Source of the DNA: Ruminococcaceae bacterium UBA794
GTDB taxonomy: Bacteria > Bacillota > Clostridia > Oscillospirales > Ruminococcaceae
Direction of reading: 5' to 3'
DNA length: 13,623 bases
Assembly: GCA_002304735.1 (NCBI GenBank)
Contig: DBIU01000026.1
Span: 1 to 13,623, forward strand
The notes under the pieces are model-generated. The model ran no database searches. It was not told where the DNA came from and saw only the letters and a list, made by a program, of their open reading frames with translations. The translations under genes were made by a program, and so were the position numbers. This document shows positions 7,806 through 13,623 of this stretch, one piece after another (within the stretch, counting starts at the first letter, position 1; every line of letters starts with the position of its first letter).

Positions 7806-7814
7806 ATATTAAAT

Positions 7815-7981
7815 ATATGGTCACCTCTAAAAACCTTGTTTGAGTGAAAATGCGCATAGCACGCCGACTGCTTTGTCAAACCTCCTCGTAAGGCATACAG
7901 CCTTACTTTGTCGGCTTTTCTCGCATTCGGCGCACTCTACCCATTTTCACTTTTCAAACCGATTTTTAGAGGTTCCCATAT
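7815..7981 (+). repeat. Long imperfect inverted-repeat element (MITE-like), transcribed as cellulase leader
   Basis: The left arm from 7815 and the right arm ending at 7981 pair in blocks: ATATGG, ACCTCTAAAAA, GTTTG, AGTGAAAATG, then 13 of 19 positions. The centre is a perfect GTAAGGC/GCCTTAC hairpin (7888-7906). The arms are therefore symmetric over about 70 bases each. ATAT at both ends (7815-7818 and 7978-7981) could be a target duplication or simply the outermost stem. The first 15 bases of the left arm from 7819 recur at 367-381. No open reading frame of note lies inside. It is either a non-autonomous mobile element or a structured RNA leader, possibly one adopted as the other. I do not recognise a named family. 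Confidence 0.75.
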
Positions 7982-8008
7982 GTTTTTTGTAATTCTCTTG
8001 ATATGGGA
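7974..8008 (+). promoter_or_regulatory. Predicted anti-Shine-Dalgarno hairpin before the cellulase gene
   Basis: TCCCATAT (7974-7981), the outer end of the element's right arm, is perfectly complementary to ATATGGGA (8001-8008), which includes most of the GGGAGG ribosome site (8005-8010). The loop is 19 bases. The same 7976-7981 bases also pair with ATATGG at 7815-7820, so the two pairings exclude each other. Complementarity is seen directly; a switching function is inferred. Confidence 0.5.
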
Positions 8009-8018
8009 GGCTGTAATT

Positions 8019-10019
8019 ATGAATAATTTCTTTAAGAAATCCGCGGCGCTCGCTCTTGCGGTTGTTTTACTGTCAACGGGCTGCGCGGGAAATACCGTTA
8101 AGGAAGGCGAGAGCGGCTCTTCGCCGGAAAGCTCGGTTTCCGGGTCCGTTTTAGATAATTCGGGTCAGCAAAGCACGGGAGAATATTCCGCAGGCGGAAA
8201 TCCCGTGGGCGGCGAAAGTACATATTCGCCCGAAAATTCATCGACTTCGGCTGAAATGTCGTCAAGCGGAGAAAGTTCAACCGACTCCGACTACTCCGCG
8301 CCTCCTCAGAGCAGCTCGTCAAGTTCGTCTTCGAGCGCTTCTTCGTCAAGTTCATCGGCAAGCGTTCCGTCGGGTGAGATTTCCTGCGAGGTTAAATCGG
8401 GAAGCACTTGGGAAGAAGGCGGAAATAAATGCGGTTCCGCCGAAATTGTCATAAAAAATAACACGGGAAGCGCCGTTAGAAGCTGGAAAGTAAGCTTTAC
8501 CGTTCCGAACGGCTTCAAAATCACAAATTCGTGGGGCGGAAGCTTTTCGGTTAACGGTTCGACAGTGACCGTTTCCAACGTTGATTACAACGGAAATATT
8601 CCCGCGGGCGGTTCGGTTTCGGGCGGCTTTAATTACAGCTCGCCGACTGCGCTCAATTCATCAAGCGGCTCGGGAAGCGGCACGGTTTCAAGCAGCTCAA
8701 GCGCTTCTCAGAGCAGTCAAAGCAGTACTCACGTTCAGAGCAGCAGCCAAAGCTACACTCCGCCGACAGGCGAGGTGAAAGAGCTTCTCACGCGCTCCGA
8801 TAAGGCGGTTCAGGGCGATGATTGGCTTCACACGGACGGCAATAAAATTCTTGATAAAAACGGCAAGCAGGTTTGGCTTACGGGCGTTAACTGGTTCGGC
8901 TACAATACGGGAACAAACACGTTTGACGGTCTTTGGAACAGTCAGCTCGTTCCGTCGGTAAAGGCAATCGCCGACCACGGATTTAATTTGATAAGAGTGC
9001 CGATTTCGGCTCAGCTTATAAATCAATGGGCTGCGGGCGAGTATCCGAAGGCAAATTACAACAACGCTTACAATCCCGAGCTTAACAATATGAACAGCCT
9101 CGAGATTTTTGAGTATTTTTTGAAGCTCGCGGAAGAAAACGGCTTGAAGGTTATGCCCGATATTCACTGCGCGGAAACGGACGCAATGGGTCATAATGTA
9201 AATCTCTGGTACACGGACAAGGTTTCCGTAAACGACTATTACCGTGCGCTTGAGTGGCTTGCTTCGCGTTATAAAAACAACGATACCATTATCGCTATTG
9301 ATATCAAAAACGAACCTCACGGCAAGCAGAATGAACAAAACAAGGCGATTTGGAACAATTCAACCGATATCAACAACTGGAAATATACTGCGGAAACGGC
9401 TGCGAAGAAAATTCTTGCAATTAATCCGAACGTGCTTATAATGGTCGAGGGAACGGAGATTTATCCTAAGAGCAAGTCGAATATGGATTATAAGTCGCAG
9501 AACGCCGATGATTACTATTTCAACTGGTGGGGCGGAAACCTGCGCGGCGTAAGGGATTATCCCGTTAATCTCGGCAAATATCAGAACAAGCTTGTTTATT
9601 CTCCTCACGATTACGGTCCGACGGTGTACGAGCAGCCGTGGTTTAAGGGCGGATACAGCTATGAAAGCTTGATGAGGGATTGCTGGAACGACAACTGGCT
9701 ATATATTCAGAAAGAAAACATCGCGCCGCTGCTCATCGGAGAATGGGGCGGCTTTATGAGAGAGCCTAACCTTACTTGGATGACCTGTATGCGTACGCTT
9801 ATCAAGAATTATCACTTAAATCACACTTTCTGGTGCTATAACGCTAATTCGGGCGATACGGGCGGACTTGTTCTCGACGACTTCAAGACTTGGGATACGG
9901 AAAAATACAATTTTGTAAAAGAAGTTCTCTGGCAGGAGAGCGGAAAGTTTGTCGGTCTTGACCACGCAATTCCTCTCGGTGAAAACGGAATTGCTCTTTC
10001 CTCGGCAAAGGGACTGTAA
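8019..10019 (+). CDS. Cellulase lipoprotein: CBM2 plus GH5 endoglucanase
   Basis: From ATG 8019 (GGGAGG at 8005-8010) the product is 666 residues. A lipoprotein signal peptide ends in LLSTGC with lipidated Cys22. A Ser/Gly-rich linker (about 28-118) leads to a family 2 carbohydrate-binding module (about 121-208; W131, W156 and W172 as candidate binding aromatics), then a second Ser-rich linker (about 213-246) and a GH5 (beta/alpha)8 domain (about 265-645). Catalytic glutamates are E432 (acid/base, in KNEP) and E575 (nucleophile, in IGEWGG), with R326, H383, H530 and Y532 in expected positions. It should hydrolyse internal beta-1,4-glucan bonds while tethered to the outer membrane face. The subfamily resembles GH5_1. 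The frame extends upstream to 7908, but that part lies in the leader element and lacks a ribosome site. Confidence 0.93.
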   Translation: MNNFFKKSAALALAVVLLSTGCAGNTVKEGESGSSPESSVSGSVLDNSGQQSTGEYSAGGNPVGGESTYSPENSSTSAEMSSSGESSTDSDYSAPPQSSSSSSSSSASSSSSSASVPSGEISCEVKSGSTWEEGGNKCGSAEIVIKNNTGSAVRSWKVSFTVPNGFKITNSWGGSFSVNGSTVTVSNVDYNGNIPAGGSVSGGFNYSSPTALNSSSGSGSGTVSSSSSASQSSQSSTHVQSSSQSYTPPTGEVKELLTRSDKAVQGDDWLHTDGNKILDKNGKQVWLTGVNWFGYNTGTNTFDGLWNSQLVPSVKAIADHGFNLIRVPISAQLINQWAAGEYPKANYNNAYNPELNNMNSLEIFEYFLKLAEENGLKVMPDIHCAETDAMGHNVNLWYTDKVSVNDYYRALEWLASRYKNNDTIIAIDIKNEPHGKQNEQNKAIWNNSTDINNWKYTAETAAKKILAINPNVLIMVEGTEIYPKSKSNMDYKSQNADDYYFNWWGGNLRGVRDYPVNLGKYQNKLVYSPHDYGPTVYEQPWFKGGYSYESLMRDCWNDNWLYIQKENIAPLLIGEWGGFMREPNLTWMTCMRTLIKNYHLNHTFWCYNANSGDTGGLVLDDFKTWDTEKYNFVKEVLWQESGKFVGLDHAIPLGENGIALSSAKGL

Positions 10020-10045
10020 CAACACAGAGAAACAGAGGTGAAAAT

Positions 10046-11215
10046 ATGGGGAAAAAGGTCTTGCGCGTAATCGGCTACGTTTTATGCGGACTTATGCTTG
10101 CAGTATGTATATTTCTGATTGTTACAGCGGCGGCTTTCAAATCGTCGGATATAGTGAATGTGTTCGGCGTGAATATTTTCGTCGTTCAGACGGACGAAAT
10201 CCCGACTGCGCCGAGAAACAGTGCGCTTATTGTGCAGAAATGCGAGCTTAGCGATGTAATAAACGGAAAGCTGCTTCTCTACACAAAGGGCGAGAACAAA
10301 AAGCCGACAACCGGCTACGCAAAGGAATACTACGCCGAGGACGGAGTTTATTACATTAAAGTCCTCGAAAGCGGCGGGGAATACACTCTCCCCGAAAGCG
10401 ACCTTGTGGGCAGGGCGGATTATTGCAGTATCGTTCTGGGCGCGATTATAGGCTTCGTAAAGTCACCGTTCGGAATTTTCTGCATTGCGGTTTTGCCGTG
10501 CGTCGCACTTGTGCTTTACGATATCATAAGAGCTTTTGCCGCAAGACGACCGCTTCCGGAGGTTATTCCGCAGGTAAAAAATATGACGAGCGACGATTTT
10601 GTAAGTCCCTCGGGGATATCGGTTTCGGACGACGGAAAGGGAGCTTATTCGAGAAACAGCCGCAAAACGGGAGCAGGCGCGGACGAAGTTCTTTTCTCGT
10701 ATACAGCAAAACAAAGAAAGCCCGCTCCCGCTCAGCGGCCGATTATTCCGCTTAATGATAAGAAGCCCGAAGAACAGTCGGAAAAAACGGCTGCTTCTGC
10801 GGAAAAATCCGTTAAGGAGCTTTTGAGATATAAGGACGAAATGCCGCAGGATAGAGTGATTATCCGAAATAAACCCGAAATTCCTCCCGAAAAAGCCGAT
10901 GTTCCTCTCAAAAAGCCCGAAAAGACGGCTGAAATTTCCGGATTTGCTTCAAGCGACTCAAGCGACGCTTTCTTTACGCAGTCAAGAGTTCCGCAGATAG
11001 GCAGGCAGCTTCCGAAAACTCCGCAGGTGACTGTCGACGAGCTGCGCGAGGACGAGAAAAGCGCCGCGTATCCGACAAGAGGCTCGGCAAAACGCAGCGC
11101 TCAGATTATCGCAAACAAGCGAGTCGAGGACCTTATGAAAGACGAGGACGACTCTCGCGACAAATCAAGGTACGAGGTTGACGATATTCTTTCGGGACTG
11201 TCAAATAAGCATTAA
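10046..11215 (+). CDS. Signal peptidase I-like (S26/SipW-type) membrane protein lacking the catalytic Ser
   Basis: This 389-residue protein has a membrane segment at about 5-31, a small extracytoplasmic domain, a second hydrophobic segment (about 127-165) and a long charged, Pro/Lys/Glu-rich cytoplasmic tail (about 166-389) that is probably disordered. The first 165 residues resemble SipW-type signal peptidases: VVQTDEIPTAPRNSALIV aligns with the usual V-x-S-x-S-M-x-P-T stretch, and DLVGRADYCSIVLGAIIGF with the region before the C-terminal membrane segment, followed by SPFGI. The catalytic Ser position appears to be D50, and no THR-type His motif is visible, so it is probably not a peptidase. 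ATG 10046 has AGAGGTG upstream, 26 bases after the cellulase stop with no terminator between, so co-expression is likely. Its function is unknown. Confidence 0.65.
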   Translation: MGKKVLRVIGYVLCGLMLAVCIFLIVTAAAFKSSDIVNVFGVNIFVVQTDEIPTAPRNSALIVQKCELSDVINGKLLLYTKGENKKPTTGYAKEYYAEDGVYYIKVLESGGEYTLPESDLVGRADYCSIVLGAIIGFVKSPFGIFCIAVLPCVALVLYDIIRAFAARRPLPEVIPQVKNMTSDDFVSPSGISVSDDGKGAYSRNSRKTGAGADEVLFSYTAKQRKPAPAQRPIIPLNDKKPEEQSEKTAASAEKSVKELLRYKDEMPQDRVIIRNKPEIPPEKADVPLKKPEKTAEISGFASSDSSDAFFTQSRVPQIGRQLPKTPQVTVDELREDEKSAAYPTRGSAKRSAQIIANKRVEDLMKDEDDSRDKSRYEVDDILSGLSNKH

Positions 11216-11217
11216 AT

Positions 11218-11256
11218 AACGCGCTCCGTGAAAATTCGCGGGGCGCGTTCTTTTTT
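11218..11256 (+). terminator. Strong intrinsic terminator after the S26-like gene
   Basis: A 13-pair stem (11218-11230 with 11237-11249, two G-T wobbles) with a 6-base loop is followed by TTTTTT at 11251-11256. It begins 2 bases after the upstream stop codon and closes the cellulase transcription unit. Confidence 0.95.
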
Positions 11257-11281
11257 GGACAAACGCAGAATACAATTGCGT

Positions 11282-11860
11282 ATGATACAGTTTTCAATAA
11301 AGAATACGCGCGTGCGTTTTGATTTCACATTTTTTGCGGTAATGGCTTTCTTCTTGATGACGGACGGGGGAGCGTTCGGCTTTTCGGCAATTTTAGCCTG
11401 CGCTTTGCACGAAATTTCGCATCTCGTTATGATGATAATTTTCTCAATTCCGACCGAAACGATAACCTTCTACGGCGCGGGAATACGCATTTCCTCGGAG
11501 AAAATTCTGCGCGCTCCGCGTCTGCAAAGAAACGTCATTCTCCTTGCGGGAAGCGCGGGAAACTTGATTTTTGCGGCTGTTTTATGGGTTTCGGGAGAAA
11601 AAATCGCTGCATTTATAAACCTTTTCACGGGAATTTTCAATCTGTTGCCAATCGGAGAATACGACGGCGCGGTTTTGCTGAGAAATTTCGTAATTCGACA
11701 CTGCAAAGCGGAAAACGTCGATTTAGTGATGAAAACGGCAGGGATTATTTCTGCAATCACAGGAACTTTTTTTATGTTGCTTTTCGGGAGCAATCCCTCC
11801 GTTTCTCTTATAACAACTTTTGTTTATTTAATTTCATCTTTTGGGTTAAAGAATAGATAA
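11282..11860 (+). CDS. SpoIVFB-like M50 site-2 protease
   Basis: This 192-residue, strongly hydrophobic intramembrane metalloprotease has the zinc motif HEISH (H43, E44, H47) and a second motif NLLPIGEYDG (120-129) whose D128 is the third ligand; LLAGSAGN lies between them. These features match the SpoIVFB/M50B group, which in Bacillus cuts pro-sigma-K in the mother cell. A sporulation role is therefore likely but not certain, and no spoIVFA partner is adjacent. The frame extends to GTG 11228, but that codon sits inside the terminator hairpin, so I prefer ATG 11282; TTG 11276 is also possible. No convincing ribosome site or promoter is visible, leaving the start the weak point. Confidence 0.8.
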   Translation: MIQFSIKNTRVRFDFTFFAVMAFFLMTDGGAFGFSAILACALHEISHLVMMIIFSIPTETITFYGAGIRISSEKILRAPRLQRNVILLAGSAGNLIFAAVLWVSGEKIAAFINLFTGIFNLLPIGEYDGAVLLRNFVIRHCKAENVDLVMKTAGIISAITGTFFMLLFGSNPSVSLITTFVYLISSFGLKNR

Positions 11861-11866
11861 AAGCTA

Positions 11867-11916
11867 TTGACAAGAGAGAAATAATATTGTATAATATTGT
11901 TAAAGCACATTTGTGC
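11867..11916 (+). promoter_or_regulatory. Sigma-A promoter with 10-bp tandem repeat and start-site palindrome
   Basis: TTGACA (11867-11872) and TATAAT (11890-11895) are 17 bases apart, a full consensus. The -10 region lies in two exact copies of ATAATATTGT (11881-11900). Next, GCACATTTGTGC (11905-11916) is a perfect 5-bp dyad with a 2-base centre at about +1 to +14, a possible operator or short 5' hairpin. Confidence 0.8.
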
Positions 11917-11939
11917 AATAAAATTAAAGGAGAATTGCT

Positions 11940-12602
11940 ATGAGATATGAAATTAAGGGCGAACCGCTTCCCGTGCTGATTGTTTATCTTGACGCGGAAG
12001 AGTCGGTTATGTGTCAGAAAGGCGCGATGAGCTGGATGACGCCGAATATGACGATGTCAACGTCTACGGGAGGCATCGGAAAGGCTTTCGGAAAGATGTT
12101 TTCGGGAGAATCTATTTTCCAGAATTTGTACACCGCAAGCAAAGACCCCGGAATGATTGCGTTTGCGTCAAGCGTTCCCGGCTCGATAATTCCGTTCGAT
12201 ATCAGCAAAGGAGATATGATTGTTCAAAAGGGCGGATATCTTGCTTCTCAGCCTTCGGTTGAGTTTTCGATTGCGTTCCAGAAAAAGCTCGGCGCGGGCT
12301 TCTTCGGCGGCGAGGGCTTTATTATGCAAAGACTTCACGGCACGGGTATGGCTTTTGCAGAAATTGACGGCTATGTTGTTGAGTATGAGCTTCAGGCGGG
12401 TCAGGAAATGATTATCGACACGGGCTATCTCGCGGCAATGTCGGGTACATGCACTATGGACTTCAGAAAAGTCGGCGGAATAGGAAATTCTCTGTTCGGC
12501 GGCGAGGGCTTCTTCAATACCGTTGTTACAGGTCCCGGCAAGATTTATCTCCAGACTATGCCTAAAAATCAGCTTGCAGCTTCTCTTTCGTTTACAAATT
12601 GA
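11940..12602 (+). CDS. TIGR00266/AIM24 family protein
   Basis: This 220-residue protein shows the features of the TIGR00266 (AIM24) family: a tandem jelly-roll-like beta-rich fold, a Gly-rich LGAGFFGGEGF segment (118-127) echoed by LFGGEGF (185-191), then VVTGPGKIYLQTMP (195-208) near the end. The early block GAMSWMTPNMTMSTST (29-43) is also typical. There is no signal peptide or membrane segment, so it is cytoplasmic; bacterial members have no firmly established function. ATG 11940 follows AAAGGAG at about 11928-11934. It has its own promoter and terminator and is thus monocistronic. The two FGGEGF repeats share 17 identical bases (12303-12319 and 12495-12511), reflecting internal duplication. 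Confidence 0.92.
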   Translation: MRYEIKGEPLPVLIVYLDAEESVMCQKGAMSWMTPNMTMSTSTGGIGKAFGKMFSGESIFQNLYTASKDPGMIAFASSVPGSIIPFDISKGDMIVQKGGYLASQPSVEFSIAFQKKLGAGFFGGEGFIMQRLHGTGMAFAEIDGYVVEYELQAGQEMIIDTGYLAAMSGTCTMDFRKVGGIGNSLFGGEGFFNTVVTGPGKIYLQTMPKNQLAASLSFTN

Positions 12603-12609
12603 TAATTGC

Positions 12610-12648
12610 GCTTCCCGCGGATTTTCTGCGGGAAGCATTTTATTTTTG
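12610..12648 (+). terminator. Intrinsic terminator after the AIM24-family gene
   Basis: GCTTCCCGC (12610-12618) pairs with GCGGGAAGC (12628-12636) around a 9-base loop, followed by a T-rich tract to about 12647. It starts 7 bases after the stop codon. Confidence 0.92.
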
Positions 12649-12666
12649 AAAAAAGTAAAAATGCCC

Positions 12667-12695
12667 TTGAAATTTTTAGCGGTTTGTGGTATATT
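12667..12695 (+). promoter_or_regulatory. Sigma-A promoter of glgA
   Basis: -35 TTGAAA (12667-12672) and -10 TATATT (12690-12695) are 17 bases apart, with an extended -10 TG at 12687-12688. The start point would be near 12702, giving a leader of about 35 bases. No operator is evident. Confidence 0.75.
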
Positions 12696-12736
12696 ATATT
12701 TGGAAGTAAAATCATTTTTTTGCGGAGGTTATGATT

Positions 12737-13623
12737 ATGAATATTCTCTATGCGGCAAGCGAAGCGCTTCCTTTTGCGGCGAGCGGCGGACTTGCGGACG
12801 TTGCGGGTTCTCTTCCCAAGGCTCTTGTTAAAGCCGGTCACGACGCGCGTGTTGTAATGCCATATTATGTCAATACAATCAAGCCCGAACAGAAGGAAAA
12901 AATGCACTTTATAACCAACTTCACGGTGCCTGTCGGCTGGCGCCATCAGTACTGCGGCGTTTTCTCGCAGGAAGTGAACGGCGTTACATATTATTTTCTT
13001 GATAATGAATATTACTTCAAGCGTGACAATGGTCTTTACGGCTATTTTGACGACGCGGAAAGATATGTTTTCTTCAGCAGAGCTGTTCTCGAAATGCTCC
13101 GCCACATTGATTTCCACCCACAGATAATCAACTCCAACGATTGGCAGTGCGCGCTTATTCCCGTGTACTACAATCTGTTTTACAGAAACGAATACGGCTT
13201 CGACAACATTAAGCACGTTTTCACCATTCACAATATCGGATATCAGGGACAGTATGGTCTTGACCTTGTAAAGGATATGGTTGGAATACCTCCGTGCAAC
13301 GTTAATATTCTCGAATATGACGGCGATTTGAACTTTATGAAGGGCGCAATCGAAACCGCGGATAAGGTTACAACCGTTTCTCCGACTTATGCAAAGGAAA
13401 TCCTCGACCCGTGGTTCAGTCACGGACTTGACAGAATTTTACGCGATAAACAGTACAAGACCTGCGGCTTCCTTAACGGAATCGACGTTGATTTGTACAA
13501 CCCCGAAACCGACCCGACAATTGCCGCGAAATTCTCGGCGAAAAATCACAAGGGAAAAGCGGCTTGCAAGAGCGCAATTTTCGAGGAATTTGGTATGCCG
13601 CAGTACGACGTGCCGACAATCGC
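12737..13623 (+). CDS. glgA: Glycogen synthase (ADP-glucose type), N-terminal part; runs off the window
   Basis: About 295 residues are present of a GT5 glycogen synthase, usually about 475-490. It transfers glucose from ADP-glucose to the growing alpha-1,4-glucan chain in the cytoplasm. The sequence starts MNILYAASEALPFAASGGLADV, then has LPKALVKAGHDARVVMPYY, SNDWQ, FTIHNIGYQGQYG (with the conserved catalytic-site His), a TTVSPTYAKEI segment and GFLNGIDVDLYNP. The N-terminal nucleotide-sugar motif usually written KTGGL reads ASGGL here. ATG 12737 has GGAGG (12724-12728) 8 bases upstream; the in-frame ATG at 12731 is too close to it. The promoter lies directly upstream, so glgA is probably the first gene of its own unit. 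The C-terminal Rossmann domain is outside the window. Confidence 0.96.
   Translation, partial: MNILYAASEALPFAASGGLADVAGSLPKALVKAGHDARVVMPYYVNTIKPEQKEKMHFITNFTVPVGWRHQYCGVFSQEVNGVTYYFLDNEYYFKRDNGLYGYFDDAERYVFFSRAVLEMLRHIDFHPQIINSNDWQCALIPVYYNLFYRNEYGFDNIKHVFTIHNIGYQGQYGLDLVKDMVGIPPCNVNILEYDGDLNFMKGAIETADKVTTVSPTYAKEILDPWFSHGLDRILRDKQYKTCGFLNGIDVDLYNPETDPTIAAKFSAKNHKGKAACKSAIFEEFGMPQYDVPTI

Noticed and set aside
7908..8018. Upstream extension of the cellulase frame
   Set aside because: It runs through the inverted-repeat leader, lacks a ribosome site and would bury the lipoprotein signal peptide 37 residues inside the protein.
8298..8364. Repetitive Ser codons in the cellulase as a DNA repeat or phase-variable tract
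   Set aside because: Different Ser codons are mixed, so there is no uniform nucleotide repeat unit; it is an ordinary Ser-rich linker.
11228..11281. GTG 11228 as start of the M50 protease
   Set aside because: The codon is in the stem of a strong terminator and the extra residues are basic, unlike a protease N-terminus.
12569..13423. 284-codon open frame on the minus strand
   Set aside because: It is antisense to glgA, which shows clear GT5 motifs in the + frame; the minus translation has no recognisable domain and crosses the glgA promoter and terminator.
1..13623. CRISPR array, tRNA or rRNA genes, phage or transposase genes
   Set aside because: I saw no regularly spaced repeats, no tRNA-like cloverleaf, no rRNA sequence and no integrase or transposase motif in any frame.

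Overview
The window reads as chromosome of an anaerobic, spore-forming Clostridia member, most like a fibre-degrading Ruminococcus-type Oscillospirales bacterium. The evidence is three endospore genes (yunB-like, an alpha/beta-type SASP and a SpoIVFB-like M50 protease), a CBM2-GH5 cellulase lipoprotein, glycogen synthase, strong AGGAGG-type ribosome binding sites and moderate GC. This is an inference from gene content; no phylogenetic marker was compared. Every supported gene is on the + strand, and the many minus-strand open frames are shadows of coding sequence.

Region 1 (1-7376): the 3' end of an M18 aminopeptidase, a short spacer carrying one end of a repeat, then a tightly packed run yunB-ligA-leuC-Dabb-leuD-GNAT-leuB-FNT. 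Junctions overlap or are at most 17 nt, and no terminator is visible, so one long transcript is plausible. leuC, leuD and leuB encode the isomerase and dehydrogenase steps of leucine synthesis. They are interleaved with a small Dabb-domain gene and an acetyltransferase gene; leuA is not in the window.

Region 2 (7377-7769): a monocistronic SASP gene with a dyad in its leader and a clear intrinsic terminator.

Region 3 (7776-11256): a near-perfect sigma-A promoter, then about 170 bp of long imperfect inverted repeat forming the leader, then the cellulase gene. The outer arm of the inverted repeat can also pair with the cellulase Shine-Dalgarno sequence, which makes this the most interesting stretch of the window. 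A signal-peptidase-like membrane protein lacking the catalytic serine follows, and a 13-bp-stem terminator closes the unit.

Region 4 (11282-13623): an orphan SpoIVFB-like site-2 protease; a TIGR00266/AIM24-family gene with its own consensus promoter (built on a 10-bp tandem repeat) and terminator; and the 5' part of glgA with its own promoter, running off the end of the window.

Functionally the window combines leucine biosynthesis, DNA ligation, sporulation, cellulose attack at the cell surface and glycogen storage. The last two fit an organism that takes sugars from plant fibre and stores them.
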